From: a virus
DNA length: 53,694 nt
Virus record (IMG/VR): IMGVR_UViG_3300046514_000576
Span: 1 to 53,694 of that record
Strand: one strand, 5' to 3'
Of this stretch, positions 7,580 to 15,528 are shown one piece after another. The number at the start of each line of letters is the position of its first letter. Position 1 is the stretch's first letter. The position numbers and the translations under genes were made by a program. The notes beneath the pieces were generated by a model. It made no database searches. It had not been told where the DNA came from and worked only from the letters and a program-made list of their open reading frames with translations.

Positions 7580-8000
7580 CCGCGTAGCGGCGTCTGCCCC
7601 TTGCCAGCACGCATGTTCGACATGCGCGGTGTCCGCGCCACAGATAGATGTTGTCTGGCGTATATTCATGACCGCGCGGGCAGTGCGTTACTCGCAATTG
7701 GAGTGCTGCGCGGCCTTCCCCGCGAAGCGTGTTTACACGCTGCGTGACTGGCTCAAGATGCTTCGGGTTCACGCACGACCGAACACGGCACAGGTGGTCA
7801 ATATGCAGTCCCGCGCCAATCGGCCCGACGTACGCCTCGTATGAGAAACGATGCGCCATCGCGTGTTTGTCAGCGCGCTTGTCACCGATCCGGAACGTGC
7901 CGTACCCGTCCCAATTGAGAAACGCGATCCACAGCCAGCATCCGGTGTTTGGCTCCGGGATGAACTTGCCCTCGAATCGCTCGAGTGTTTTGCTGTCCAT
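7560..8000 (-). CDS. HNH endonuclease with C-terminal zinc ribbon
   Basis: The start ATG 8000 has a strong GGAGGTGG just upstream (about 8006-8013), which beats an upstream in-frame start at 8030. The 146-residue product begins MDSKTLERFEGKFIPEPNTGCWLW, a common phage HNH N-terminus. The His-Asn-His core is in MAHRFSYEAYVG, HIDHLCRVRSCVNPKHLEPV. A zinc ribbon follows (THCPRGHEY and CRTCVLARG). Such genes are free-standing nucleases or packaging accessories. Here it stands alone, facing left, between the rightward block and the late-operon end, so it looks like an independently acquired unit. Confidence 0.85.
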   Translation of the reverse strand: MDSKTLERFEGKFIPEPNTGCWLWIAFLNWDGYGTFRIGDKRADKHAMAHRFSYEAYVGPIGAGLHIDHLCRVRSCVNPKHLEPVTQRVNTLRGEGRAALQLRVTHCPRGHEYTPDNIYLWRGHRACRTCVLARGRRRYAASRQAG

Positions 8001-8081
8001 GTCGTGCCCACCTCCATGGGCCGCGGCCATGACCCGGGACGCTGGAACGTCGCCGGGTCGCTTAGCCTGCGCGTCAATGTA

Positions 8082-8098
8082 GTGCTGGAGCTCTTCGG
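8082..8098 (+). promoter_or_regulatory. Shared intergenic element, copy A
   Basis: GTGCTGGAGCTCTTCGG matches the elements at 23132 and 45158 at nearly every position. All three lie in rare intergenic gaps. Read left, TTGCGC and TACATT flank its core with a 16-base gap, so it could also serve as a promoter for the HNH gene. Read right, no good -10 is seen. Orientation and role are undecided. Confidence 0.5.
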
Positions 8099-8119
8099 CG
8101 CAACGCGATTCGGCGCGTG

Positions 8120-8152
8120 CGTGACCGATCCGTGAGCGATGCGTGAGCGCCG
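8120..8152 (+). repeat. Three 11-base tandem repeats
   Basis: CGTGACCGATC, CGTGAGCGATG and CGTGAGCGCCG follow one another without gaps (8120-8130, 8131-8141, 8142-8152). Spacing of one helical turn suits cooperative protein binding beside element A. Confidence 0.5.
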
Positions 8153-8220
8153 AACTGGCGATCGGGCCGTTTCGCCGTGCTGGGCCTAAATCGCGACACG
8201 CGCCGAGGCGTCGAAACCGC

Positions 8221-8323
8221 GATTATTCCAAACTCGCACGACGCTCGAACGTCGCGAGATCACGGCGTTTGCGATGCGTCTTTAGAGCGAGGAACGCCCA
8301 AGCTGGGTGCAGATTATTCCAAA
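8221..8323 (+). repeat. Direct repeat of AT-rich 12-mer GATTATTCCAAA
   Basis: GATTATTCCAAA occurs exactly at 8221-8232 and 8312-8323, 91 bases apart, in a region without genes. Such an AT-rich exact repeat is unexpected in this GC-rich DNA and may be a protein-binding site. Confidence 0.5.
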
Positions 8324-8451
8324 GCTATGCGTGAGGGGATTGGAGCCGCGATCACGCGCCCGTTGCAGGCGCTGCGGCGAGGATGACTTCACCTTTTGCG
8401 CCCTACCGGGCTGGTGACGAAAGGGGAACCGATGGCGCGGGAGAAAGACGA

Positions 8452-8479
8452 ACGCCCCGAGCGGTGAGGCTCGGGGCGT
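8452..8479 (-). terminator. Intrinsic terminator of the leftward late operon (distal)
   Basis: An 11-base perfect stem (ACGCCCCGAGC at 8452-8462, GCTCGGGGCGT at 8469-8479) has a 6-base loop. On the minus strand it is followed by TCGTCTTTCTCC, a broken T tract. Confidence 0.75.
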
Positions 8480-8569
8480 CGTGCAGGTGTTTGGTCGAGA
8501 GGCCGGTTGCGCGGATGCCTGCGCCGAAGCGCGAGGCCCGAGTGTACGGCGCGCCGGAGAACGACGAAA

Positions 8570-8607
8570 GGCCCCAGTCTCGCCGCGACGTGCGGGAGAC
8601 CGGGGCC
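8570..8607 (-). terminator. Intrinsic terminator of the leftward late operon (proximal)
   Basis: GGCCCC-A-GTCTC (8570-8581) pairs with GAGAC-C-GGGGCC (8596-8607) with one mismatch. On the minus strand the hairpin runs into TTTCGTCGTTC. It lies about 90 bases after the last late gene and in tandem with the hairpin at 8452. Confidence 0.75.
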
Positions 8608-8700
8608 GGTGTTGGGGGGTGTCGGTGACAAGTCCGGGCGGAGATCGCCGCCACGCTGCCACCGGTCGTGCCGCGGTCCTGTGGCCGCCGCGGCGTCGGC

Positions 8701-9201
8701 CTAGCGTCTAGGTCCGGCTTCCCTATGGCGCGATGCCAGCGCCGTCCGTTGAGGGGATCGCCACGCATCGGGCAGCGGGACGCCCGCGCGACGCATTGCG
8801 CGTTCGGCGATCGCGATCGCGTACGCGGGCTGGTAGCCGATCAGATGGACACGACACACGCATCGCCCGCATCGGAACAGGTGCACCGCGCGCGTCCAGG
8901 TGCCGCACACGCGGAACCCCATCGCGATCGCACTGGCGGCCGTCGCTGGTGTGCCGTCGACCATGCGGTGCCGCCGATTGATCGGCGCGCCCCAGCCCCG
9001 CCCGTCGGCTCCGAGATGTGCCTCGAGAAACCCGAGCGTGAGTAGAAGCGCGGGCGGCACGTCGTAGCGCGCCGACGCTTCCGACGCCGCGGTAACGATC
9101 GCGTCGTGATGGCGTTCCATGCGACCGCGTTGCGGTTGCGGCACGCGCGGCACGACCGCGAGCAGCGCGGCGAGAAGGACCGGCACGAGATCGGAGATCA
9201 T
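8701..9201 (-). CDS. Putative secreted lytic transglycosylase-like protein
   Basis: The 166-residue product starts at ATG 9201 with a hydrophobic N-terminal segment (LVPVLLAALLAVVPRVP) that could be a signal peptide or membrane anchor. Residues 30-75 resemble the start of an SLT lysozyme-like fold: HHDAIVTAASEASARYDVPP, then ALLLTLGFLEAHLG with a candidate catalytic Glu. Four Cys follow. It is the last gene of the late operon, where lysis genes usually sit. The family call rests on pattern only. Confidence 0.5.
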   Translation of the reverse strand: MISDLVPVLLAALLAVVPRVPQPQRGRMERHHDAIVTAASEASARYDVPPALLLTLGFLEAHLGADGRGWGAPINRRHRMVDGTPATAASAIAMGFRVCGTWTRAVHLFRCGRCVCRVHLIGYQPAYAIAIAERAMRRAGVPLPDAWRSPQRTALASRHREAGPRR

Positions 9202-9449
9202 CGGCGGCCGCGGTGAAATGCTTGCGCGTCATCGATCGACGGGCGCGCAGCGAGCGGATCGCTCGCACTGCGGGCGCAGTGCAGGATGATCGACTCCCAC
9301 TCGGCCGCCGGGATGATCACCTCGCGCAACGGCACGCCCTCGAGCGTTGCGTCTGCGAACACCGCAACGCGAACGTCGCCGAGCGCGTTCGCCTGCGCGA
9401 AGATCACGCCATCGCGCCAGTGGAATTCCCCGGGCCTCAGATCTCGCAT
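9198..9449 (-). CDS. Small hypothetical protein in lysis region
   Basis: The start ATG 9449 has AAAGGA about 8 bases upstream and replaces a longer frame that would overlap the neighbour. The 83-residue product begins MRDLRPGEFHWRDGVIFAQ and has two beta-like segments (RVAVFADATLEG, REVIIPAAEW). No known motif. It overlaps the following gene by 4 bases. Confidence 0.6.
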   Translation of the reverse strand: MRDLRPGEFHWRDGVIFAQANALGDVRVAVFADATLEGVPLREVIIPAAEWESIILHCARSASDPLAARPSIDDAQAFHRGRR

Positions 9450-9673
9450 CGATTCGATCCTTTCGATGAAGCAGCGTCGGCCGCCTCCAACACTCGCAAC
9501 GCGGCGACCCATGCCGAAGCGATGGACTCACCTCGCGCGACGAACACCATCGAGCCGTCGGCCAGGACGCCGCGAACGACGCGCTCCTCACGTATCAACG
9601 CAAACCCGTGACGCATCCCGAGCGCGATCGCGCGCAGCTTCGGGCTGCACGCGATCGACGCCGCGGGGTGCAC
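9437..9673 (-). CDS. Small hypothetical protein
   Basis: The frame starts with GTG 9673, with an ATG at 9616 as a possible later start; up to 78 residues. It has two Val-rich strands (EERVVRGVLADGSMVFVA) and an Ala-rich helix. Its end overlaps the next gene start by 13 bases. No family recognised. Confidence 0.5.
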   Translation of the reverse strand: MHPAASIACSPKLRAIALGMRHGFALIREERVVRGVLADGSMVFVARGESIASAWVAALRVLEAADAASSKGSNRCEI

Positions 9674-9677
9674 TGGA

Positions 9678-10688
9678 TTACGCCGCGGCCGGCAGACCGA
9701 ACGCGTCGAAGACTTCGTCGCCGATCTCGCTCGCGATCGCGCGGCCCGCTGCGCACTCCCACTTGTTCGTGCGCTCGTCGTCGAGCGAGACCTGCCCGCT
9801 CGTCGGTTCGTTCTTCAGCGCTTCGATGATCACGCGCGAGCCGACCTTCGGATCTTTCCACGCACCATCGAGCCCGAGACCGATCCACACGCCGAGCCCC
9901 GCGGCCTTGCACTCGGCGACGTGCGGGTGGATCCAGTGCTCCGAGTCCATCCCCGCCTGCGCGATGACGTGGTCGACGCCCAGCTCGCGCGCTTCGGCGA
10001 TCGCCGCGGGGATGTCCATGCGAGCGGCGCCGCGGTTGGGCCACCAGTACATCCCGATCTTCGTCCATGGCTTCGCGACCGCGGGATCGAGCGGATGGTG
10101 ATCCCACGCGACGGGTTTGGTGACGTCGACGCCGTACAGCGTCGCGATCGCCGCGATGACGCCGGCGCCGGCGCGGTTCTCGACCCGGTCGCCGTACGCG
10201 CCGCGCGCTTTCGCGAGCGTTTCGAACTGCGCGACCGCGAGCGGGCCCGTGAAGCCTCCGAAGATCGCGAGCGCGCGCACGATGCGCAGACCGGTCCGGC
10301 ACGCGTCGTCCATCTCAAGCGCGTCCCAGAACTGGCACTCGTCGACGGCCGTCGCGCACTGGACGGTGTCCGCGATGCGTTTGCGATACGCCTGGAACGT
10401 CGGGCGCACGTTCGCGGCATCGACGCCGAGTTCGCCGTATTGCTGCACTGACCACACATGCATCGGGAGCGAGTGATCGGGCGACTCGCTCGGCGGCTTC
10501 GACAGGTCCGCGGGGTCGCCGTAGTCCTGCGGGTCCTGGTGGGCGCACAGACGGATCCACGCACGGTGTGGGGCGCCGGGGTGCGTCGGCTGGCCGGACG
10601 GGAGGCGCGTGGGCGCCCACCATCCCGCCTGGCGCATGCGGTTGCGGATCGACGCGCGCAGCGTCGCCTGCTCGGGGGTGTCGGTCAC
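9678..10688 (-). CDS. Hypothetical, possibly TIM-barrel glycosidase-like protein
   Basis: The start GTG 10688 overlaps the previous stop; 336 residues. The C-terminal half has alternating strands and helices like a barrel (KIGMYWWPNRG, LGVDHVIAQAGMDSEHW, GLGVWIGLGLDG, NEPTSGQVSLDDERTNKWE). The N-terminal half is rich in His, Trp and acidic residues (HVWSVQQYGELG, ECQFWDALEMDDACRTG). Size and position next to holin-like genes fit an endolysin or a cell-wall hydrolase, but no catalytic signature is certain. Confidence 0.5.
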   Translation of the reverse strand: MTDTPEQATLRASIRNRMRQAGWWAPTRLPSGQPTHPGAPHRAWIRLCAHQDPQDYGDPADLSKPPSESPDHSLPMHVWSVQQYGELGVDAANVRPTFQAYRKRIADTVQCATAVDECQFWDALEMDDACRTGLRIVRALAIFGGFTGPLAVAQFETLAKARGAYGDRVENRAGAGVIAAIATLYGVDVTKPVAWDHHPLDPAVAKPWTKIGMYWWPNRGAARMDIPAAIAEARELGVDHVIAQAGMDSEHWIHPHVAECKAAGLGVWIGLGLDGAWKDPKVGSRVIIEALKNEPTSGQVSLDDERTNKWECAAGRAIASEIGDEVFDAFGLPAAA

Positions 10689-10924
10689 AACGTCACCGGC
10701 GACGCTGCGTGCGCGAGCGCGAGCTTGTCCGCGGCCACCATGATGGGCAGATGGAGACCGCCCGCCATGATCCCGGAGAGCCGTTCCGCCTCGAGGCCCG
10801 CGAGCGGGTCGGTCCCGTGCAGCGCGCGCTCGATGGCATCGATCACGACGGGCGCCTCGGTGACGGCCGCCTTGCCGAGCGCGAAGATCAGCTCGAGGAC
10901 TTCGGGTGTGAGTACGACGTTCAT
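10685..10924 (-). CDS. Small hydrophobic helical protein
   Basis: The start ATG 10924 overlaps the upstream TGA. The 79-residue product has hydrophobic helices (LTPEVLELIFALGKAA, LHLPIMVAADKLALAHAA) without a clear transmembrane span. Similar short proteins sit beside holins; no family is recognised. Confidence 0.55.
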   Translation of the reverse strand: MNVVLTPEVLELIFALGKAAVTEAPVVIDAIERALHGTDPLAGLEAERLSGIMAGGLHLPIMVAADKLALAHAASPVTL

Positions 10925-11514
10925 CGCGCGCCTGCTTTCGGTGACGGCGACGGACTCGGCGACGAGCACGCCGGCACGATCGCCGCAACGAGATCACCCA
11001 CGAGCCCGGCGCCCGATATCAGCTCCGGTGAGACGGTGACGCCCGCCGCACGCATCGCAGCGAGCAAGTCGTCGAGCGCTTGTTTCAGCGAGCCCGCGAG
11101 CACGCCCATGATGCATTTGTCGCCCGCCGCATTAGTCGCCGCGTAGATCGCCGCCGCGTGTTCGAGCGACTGCAGTACCGCGAGCGCCGTGGACTCCGCG
11201 CGTGCGGCGCCCTCGAAGCGCTGGACCGCCGCAGCGACGTCGGTTGCGCGCGCTTGCTGGTACAGCGGCGAGAGGATGTTGTCGCTGAGCCGCAGGCCGT
11301 GCGCTGCAGTGTTGATCGCAATGTGCGCGTTCTGATCGAACGTGCGTTGTGGCGCGCCGCACCCGTGCGCCGCTGCGACCACGAGCAACGCCAGCGCGGC
11401 GACGAACACACCGAGCGCGAGGATCGCGAGACCACGCAGCCGCTGCGCCGGCGTCGGTCGCTGACCGATCGACCGCAGCCGCGGCGGCATCGTGTGGGAG
11501 TCGGAGAGTCTCAC
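10921..11514 (-). CDS. Membrane-anchored protein, possible spanin-like component
   Basis: The start GTG 11514 overlaps the upstream stop; 197 residues. A basic N-terminus precedes one strong membrane segment (LAILALGVFVAALALLVVAA) ending in a Cys (AHGCG) that might be a lipidation site. An Ala-rich helical periplasmic region and a Ser/Pro C-terminus follow. In the lysis block this topology would suit a spanin or lysis accessory; the assignment is from topology only. Confidence 0.5.
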   Translation of the reverse strand: MRLSDSHTMPPRLRSIGQRPTPAQRLRGLAILALGVFVAALALLVVAAAHGCGAPQRTFDQNAHIAINTAAHGLRLSDNILSPLYQQARATDVAAAVQRFEGAARAESTALAVLQSLEHAAAIYAATNAAGDKCIMGVLAGSLKQALDDLLAAMRAAGVTVSPELISGAGLVGDLVAAIVPACSSPSPSPSPKAGAR

Positions 11515-12104
11515 TTGCCGCTAGCTCCGGCGACAGCCGCCACCGCGACGGGCGTGGGTGCAGCCGCGCCGCCGTCGATCCCGCCGTTGACGATGTGATT
11601 CGCCAGCGCGTCGACGCTCGATTGCGACATGCCGTGCGCGAGAAGGTCCGCGACGCTGGCAGCGCCGATCGCCTTGAGCTGTTGCGCGGCGTCCGCCTTT
11701 GCGGCACTGAGCCCAACGCTCGCGCCCTTCGACGCGTTCGCGGCGAGGTCAGAGAGCGCCGACGCGGAGACCTGCCCGCCGATCGTCACGAGCGCGCTCA
11801 ACGCATTCGCGGCCGTGGCGGCAAGCGGGGACTTCGTGTGCGCTTTGATCAGCGCGGGGAGGTGTTTCGTGGAGTACGCGACGCCGAGTGCGATCGCAGC
11901 GAGCGCGAGTCGCAACACCGGATCGACGAACGCGAGGAGCAGCTGCGACCACGCGGGTGCAGCGGGCGCAGCATCGGCCGCGAACGCGAGTGCCGGGAGC
12001 AGCATCACGAACACGAACGGCTTCGCGAACGGCTTCCGAAAGAGCGTGCGCTCCATCAGTAGAAACAACGCGAGTACGAACAGAACCAGTAGCGTGAACA
12101 GCAT
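11511..12104 (-). CDS. Holin-like membrane protein (LLH-type, tentative)
   Basis: The start ATG 12104 has GAGGT 7 bases upstream. The 197-residue product has a first membrane segment (LFTLLVLFVLALFLLME), a second (FVFVMLLPALAFAADAA) and a third hydrophobic stretch near DPVLRLALAAIALGVAY. The helical C-terminal half (about 70-170) resembles the soluble part of phage LL-H-type holins. It lies upstream of the other lysis genes. Tentative. Confidence 0.5.
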   Translation of the reverse strand: MLFTLLVLFVLALFLLMERTLFRKPFAKPFVFVMLLPALAFAADAAPAAPAWSQLLLAFVDPVLRLALAAIALGVAYSTKHLPALIKAHTKSPLAATAANALSALVTIGGQVSASALSDLAANASKGASVGLSAAKADAAQQLKAIGAASVADLLAHGMSQSSVDALANHIVNGGIDGGAAAPTPVAVAAVAGASGK

Positions 12105-12112
12105 TGGTGACC

Positions 12113-12199
12113 TCAGTAGTTGTGGAGTGCGGCCAGCAGGAGAAACAGAAGCGCCCACGCCGCGACGTGTCGCAGCGCGAGTTTCAGGAGCGGTGGCAT
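12113..12199 (-). CDS. 28-residue membrane peptide gene
   Basis: An ATG at 12199, 5 bases after the preceding stop, opens a 28-codon frame ending 8 bases before the holin-like gene. The peptide is a short amphipathic start (MPPLLKLALRHV) followed by a membrane helix (AAWALLFLLLAALHNY). It fills a gap in a compact operon, which argues for a real gene; it could be a holin partner. Confidence 0.5.
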   Translation of the reverse strand: MPPLLKLALRHVAAWALLFLLLAALHNY

Positions 12200-12203
12200 C
12201 GGG

Positions 12204-12524
12204 CTATGGCTTCACCGCGCCAGGCGGAGGCGTGATGCGTACGGTGGGGCGGTCGAACTCGTGCGGCGTCGCGTGTGCGATCACCTCGCGCTGGTTCACC
12301 GCGAGGATGAAGTTGGCGATTGGGTGGCGCGCTGCGACGGCCGCGCTCTTCGCAATCTGCGCGAACTGATGCTCCGAGAGCGCGATCTGTCCCATCTCGG
12401 CATAGCGCCGTAGCGTCGCCTCGAACGCATCGGCGAGTTGCGTTTCAAGATCGGTCCCCACGGCGACGGGAACGCCCTGCGCGGCGAGCACGCCACTGAG
12501 TGTGCGTTTGGGTCCATCGGACAT
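12204..12524 (-). CDS. Hypothetical protein
   Basis: The start ATG 12524 is preceded by GGAGTGG. The 106-residue product is helical in the middle (DAFEATLRRYAEMGQIALSE) with a Pro-rich C-terminus. No family is recognised; it lies between the tail fibre and lysis genes. Confidence 0.6.
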   Translation of the reverse strand: MSDGPKRTLSGVLAAQGVPVAVGTDLETQLADAFEATLRRYAEMGQIALSEHQFAQIAKSAAVAARHPIANFILAVNQREVIAHATPHEFDRPTVRITPPPGAVKP

Positions 12525-12525
12525 G

Positions 12526-12717
12526 TCACCACTCCGAATCCGCGAGCCGCGTTTCACACTGTCGCGCGAGCGCCTGTGCGTCGTCGGCGCCACCGATCCA
12601 TCCGAGCGTGCGCAGCTCCGTCGCGACCTGTGCGGCCGACGGACGTGGATCAGCGAACGAGCGGATGCGATTCGCTGCGAGGGCGGCGCGAAACGCCTTG
12701 AAGAAGTCTTCGCACAC
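12526..12717 (-). CDS. Small hypothetical protein
   Basis: A 63-codon frame starts with GTG 12717, 10 bases after the preceding stop. The product has one helix (CEDFFKAFRAALAANRI) and a second at QALARQCETRLA. It fits the gap exactly, which supports it; no function can be given. Confidence 0.5.
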   Translation of the reverse strand: MCEDFFKAFRAALAANRIRSFADPRPSAAQVATELRTLGWIGGADDAQALARQCETRLADSEW

Positions 12718-12726
12718 GCGAACCGC

Positions 12727-13371
12727 TCACAGACTAGTGCGTCGCAACTCGGCCATCTCGGACACGAGCGCTTCGGTGCGCCGTTCGCACGCCTCGCGTG
12801 CCCGTTCGGACGCGATTCGTTCGCGTTTGCACTCCTCGATCTCCGCGCGGATCTGAGAGTGCGTGACCTCGTTTTCGGTGCGCGCGAGTTCGAGCGTCGA
12901 CTGCGCGGCCTCGACGTACCACTTGAACTGATCGCGCTCCTCTTGCACGTCGATCAGTTTGTGCTCGAGCCGTTCGATCGCAGAAATCAGCGTCGTCGCC
13001 TGCTGCGTTTCCGCGGCGATGTGTGCCGCGTCCGCTGCGATTGCCTGGTGACGTGACGACAGATCCGCGGCCGCGACTTCGGCATCGGCGTCGATACGCG
13101 CCTCCGCGAGCGCTGCGTCCGCTGCGAGCTTGGCCTTGCGCTCGTCGGACTCGATCTGCGCTTTGAGCTGTCGCTCTTCGGACTCCGCTTTGAGCCGCGC
13201 AATTTCCTTACGAGCGTCGTCGTCGCGTGACTTCGTCGCCCAGCGCCATGCCGCGGGTAGGGCCCGTCGCCCGAGTCGCCACGCACGCGGCAGGACCAGC
13301 GCGAGCGCGACGGCGTGTCCCGGGCCGAAGCCCAGGTGCGTGATGTCGAGGGCCAGGGACACAGCGTGCAT
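12727..13371 (-). CDS. Membrane-anchored long coiled-coil protein
   Basis: The start ATG 13371 gives 214 residues: a short hydrophobic N-terminus (GPGHAVALALVLPRAW), a basic stretch, then a continuous charged coiled coil from about residue 45 to the end (heptads rich in Ala, Glu, Arg). One N-terminal anchor plus a long coiled coil is the layout of inner-membrane spanins, but the length is large for one. It follows the tail-fibre genes and precedes the lysis block. Confidence 0.55.
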   Translation of the reverse strand: MHAVSLALDITHLGFGPGHAVALALVLPRAWRLGRRALPAAWRWATKSRDDDARKEIARLKAESEERQLKAQIESDERKAKLAADAALAEARIDADAEVAAADLSSRHQAIAADAAHIAAETQQATTLISAIERLEHKLIDVQEERDQFKWYVEAAQSTLELARTENEVTHSQIRAEIEECKRERIASERAREACERRTEALVSEMAELRRTSL

Positions 13372-13417
13372 TCGTGGTGACTCCGTCAGTGGCGGCGGTG
13401 GTACGCGAATCGAGCGG

Positions 13418-13807
13418 TCAGCTCGCTGGCGTCGACGTCGTGATCTCGGGTGCGTCGCTCGGCGCCGGCGCGGGCCCCACGACCGTCGGAAGCGGCGGCG
13501 GTGTCGCCTCGGGCGCCTCGGGAAAGTCGATCGGCGCGCCCGTGGACGCGTTCACGACGGTGCCGTACAGCGCGTGGTCCTCGTCGAGCACCACGCCGAC
13601 GCCGTCGCCATCGGCGCCGTACTTCGCCGCGATCGCTTTGAAGCGCGTCTGCGCCTTAACGCCGACGGCGTTCGCACCATCGATCGCAGCGTTCGCGAGT
13701 GCGATCTCCGCGCGCAGTTGCGCGATGCGGGCGTTGACGGCATCGACGCGTCCAGCGTGCTGCGCGAGCCGGAGCGTGTCTTCGAGCGAGCATTTGCGAT
13801 GAGCCAC
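13418..13807 (-). CDS. Hypothetical protein with Pro-rich tail
   Basis: The start GTG 13807 has GGAGA 5 bases upstream. The 129-residue product has a helical first half (SLEDTLRLAQHAGRVDAVNA), a central segment KYGADGDGVGVVLDEDHAL and a Pro/Ala/Thr-rich end. A small tail-fibre accessory is likely from position only. Confidence 0.6.
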   Translation of the reverse strand: MAHRKCSLEDTLRLAQHAGRVDAVNARIAQLRAEIALANAAIDGANAVGVKAQTRFKAIAAKYGADGDGVGVVLDEDHALYGTVVNASTGAPIDFPEAPEATPPPLPTVVGPAPAPSDAPEITTSTPAS

Positions 13808-13818
13808 GAGAGTCTCCT

Positions 13819-15528
13819 TTAGGGCACAAGCGCCAGAACGGCGCCCTGATAGCCATACGCGTGCGGAACGAGCGCGGCGCCGCCGTCGCTGAATCTCGTC
13901 TGCCGAATCCCGAGCAGGTACTGCAGCGGCTCGGTCGTCGCGTCCGTGATACCAGCGCGCACGACGCGGAACACGGCGTTGTTGCCGGCGATGCCCGCAC
14001 TCGACGCGACGAGCTGCGCGATCACGAGGGACTGCCCAGGCGCGCGCGTGAGGACGCCAAGCGGACCACATGTCCACTCTGCACTGCCGTCGATGACCTT
14101 TGCGCCGCGCCCGCTGCCGGGCCATGCAGGCGTGGTCGCGCCAGAAGTCCCGGCTTGCGAACATGACCACTGGTAGCCGCGAACCGGATCGATCACCGAC
14201 GCGCCCGCAACATACGCGTGCGACGGCTTCCATTGCGTGCCTGGATTACCGTCCGCGATACATACGAGCCGCGTTGCCGCCGGCGAGATCACAGGAACGT
14301 CGTACGTAGCCGATGCGCCGCTCAGAACGAGCGTATCGCCCGCGCGCCGCGGGCTCGAAAAATAGATCGCTGGGTCAGAGAGGATCGTCGCCGTGCCGAC
14401 ACGAACGCCGCGCGAGAACTGAGTGACGCGATCGCTGAGCGGCTGATCGAAACAGGCGAGCTGCATCGCCGGGACGGCATCGACGATGATGTCAACCGAA
14501 CCCTGCGCCAGATCCCGCTGCCAGCGCATCTCATGCTGCGCTGTCGACCCGCGCTCTCCGAACGTCGCCTCGTACGCCGTCATGTCTGGACCACTGCGTC
14601 CGAGCGAAGTCACGACCTGTTCAGGCCCCTCGGAGTTGATGCTCTCAACGGCGGACACGGTATCGCCGTATTTCGCGCCCGCGCCTTTGGGGTCGAGCGT
14701 TGCGCCGAGGCCGCCAAAGATCGCGCCTGGTCCTTCGAAGTGGATTGTCCCGTCTGACCCCTGCCCCGACTCGACGTACATCCCTACGTGCGCTGGCGAT
14801 GCAACCTGCGATTCGGAGCGCGCAGGGCCGAGTTTGTTCCCTTCGGTCATGCACATCACAGTGCCAGATCCAAGCTCGGAGAAATCGTGGATGCCGAATT
14901 CGGCGTTACTCACGAGCGATGCGCCGAGCACCAATCCTGCGTTCGCGTCGATCCCCTCCGCGCGAATGCCAGAGCCGCCGCTGCTCTCGCTGAACCTGCC
15001 GCCGCGCACGTTCCAGCCGTTGCAGTTACTCGGCGCCGGATCGTCATCCTGACCGTGCCACAGGACGCCATCGCCGACAGGGTTGGTGACACAGACATCC
15101 TCGATGACCGCACGCACGTATGAAACGACGCCGTGTTTCGCCGCGACAGTTCCGCGGCCGAACGCGCAGCCGATCGCGAAGTCCATGAGCTTTGCGCCGT
15201 TCGCGGTACCACGACCGCCGCTCGTGCCCCACGAATGCAGAATGATTGCCGACTCGACTCCTGGCGCCGGCACAATCCATGTCAGCGCGTCGACATCGAC
15301 ACCGCCACTGCCCATCACGACGAGCGGACGGAAGATCTCCCACGGCGCAGAGATGTAGATCCACCCGCCGATCCAGATACGCTGGGCGTTTGCGAACGCG
15401 GCGTCGTGAGCAGCCTGCAGTGCCGCGAGCGAATCGACCGGGCCGCCGGCAGCCCACGATTTCACCCATGCGTCCTGCGTGGCATAGACCGTCGCGCCGA
15501 AATCGCGAACGTCTACGAATGGGTTCAT
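13819..15528 (-). CDS. Tail spike: right-handed beta-helix, pectate-lyase-like
   Basis: The start ATG 15528 gives 569 residues. MNPFVDVRDFGA is the typical entry (VxDFGA) to phage pectate-lyase-like beta-helices. Short beta segments rich in Gly, Asn and Val follow to about residue 310 (for example NGWNVRGGRFSESSGGSGIRA). About residues 430-500 hold a small carbohydrate-binding-like unit with several Trp and two Cys (HAYVAGASVI, YQWSCSQAG, TTPAWPG, AEWTCG). Such spikes bind and often cut surface polysaccharide, so it probably sets host range. Catalytic residues cannot be named by eye. Confidence 0.75.
   Translation of the reverse strand: MNPFVDVRDFGATVYATQDAWVKSWAAGGPVDSLAALQAAHDAAFANAQRIWIGGWIYISAPWEIFRPLVVMGSGGVDVDALTWIVPAPGVESAIILHSWGTSGGRGTANGAKLMDFAIGCAFGRGTVAAKHGVVSYVRAVIEDVCVTNPVGDGVLWHGQDDDPAPSNCNGWNVRGGRFSESSGGSGIRAEGIDANAGLVLGASLVSNAEFGIHDFSELGSGTVMCMTEGNKLGPARSESQVASPAHVGMYVESGQGSDGTIHFEGPGAIFGGLGATLDPKGAGAKYGDTVSAVESINSEGPEQVVTSLGRSGPDMTAYEATFGERGSTAQHEMRWQRDLAQGSVDIIVDAVPAMQLACFDQPLSDRVTQFSRGVRVGTATILSDPAIYFSSPRRAGDTLVLSGASATYDVPVISPAATRLVCIADGNPGTQWKPSHAYVAGASVIDPVRGYQWSCSQAGTSGATTPAWPGSGRGAKVIDGSAEWTCGPLGVLTRAPGQSLVIAQLVASSAGIAGNNAVFRVVRAGITDATTEPLQYLLGIRQTRFSDGGAALVPHAYGYQGAVLALVP

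Larger units (their letters stand above)
8001..8700. other. Non-coding junction between HNH gene and late-operon end
   Basis: No convincing gene is visible in this 700-base stretch; short frames here have no ribosome site. It holds the shared intergenic element at 8082, three 11-base tandem repeats at 8120-8152, two copies of an AT-rich 12-mer, and two GC-rich hairpin terminators near the leftward late-operon end. A small RNA running right from 8100 to the hairpin at 8452 is possible but unproven. Confidence 0.6.

Noticed and set aside
8143-8386. Rightward small ORFs in the junction
   Set aside because: No ribosome site, shadow-like Arg-rich composition, and they overlap repeats and hairpins.
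8310-8390. Possible tRNA remnant (segment GCGGCTCCAATCCCC on the minus strand)
   Set aside because: The T-loop consensus is not met and no other tRNA arms can be built around it.
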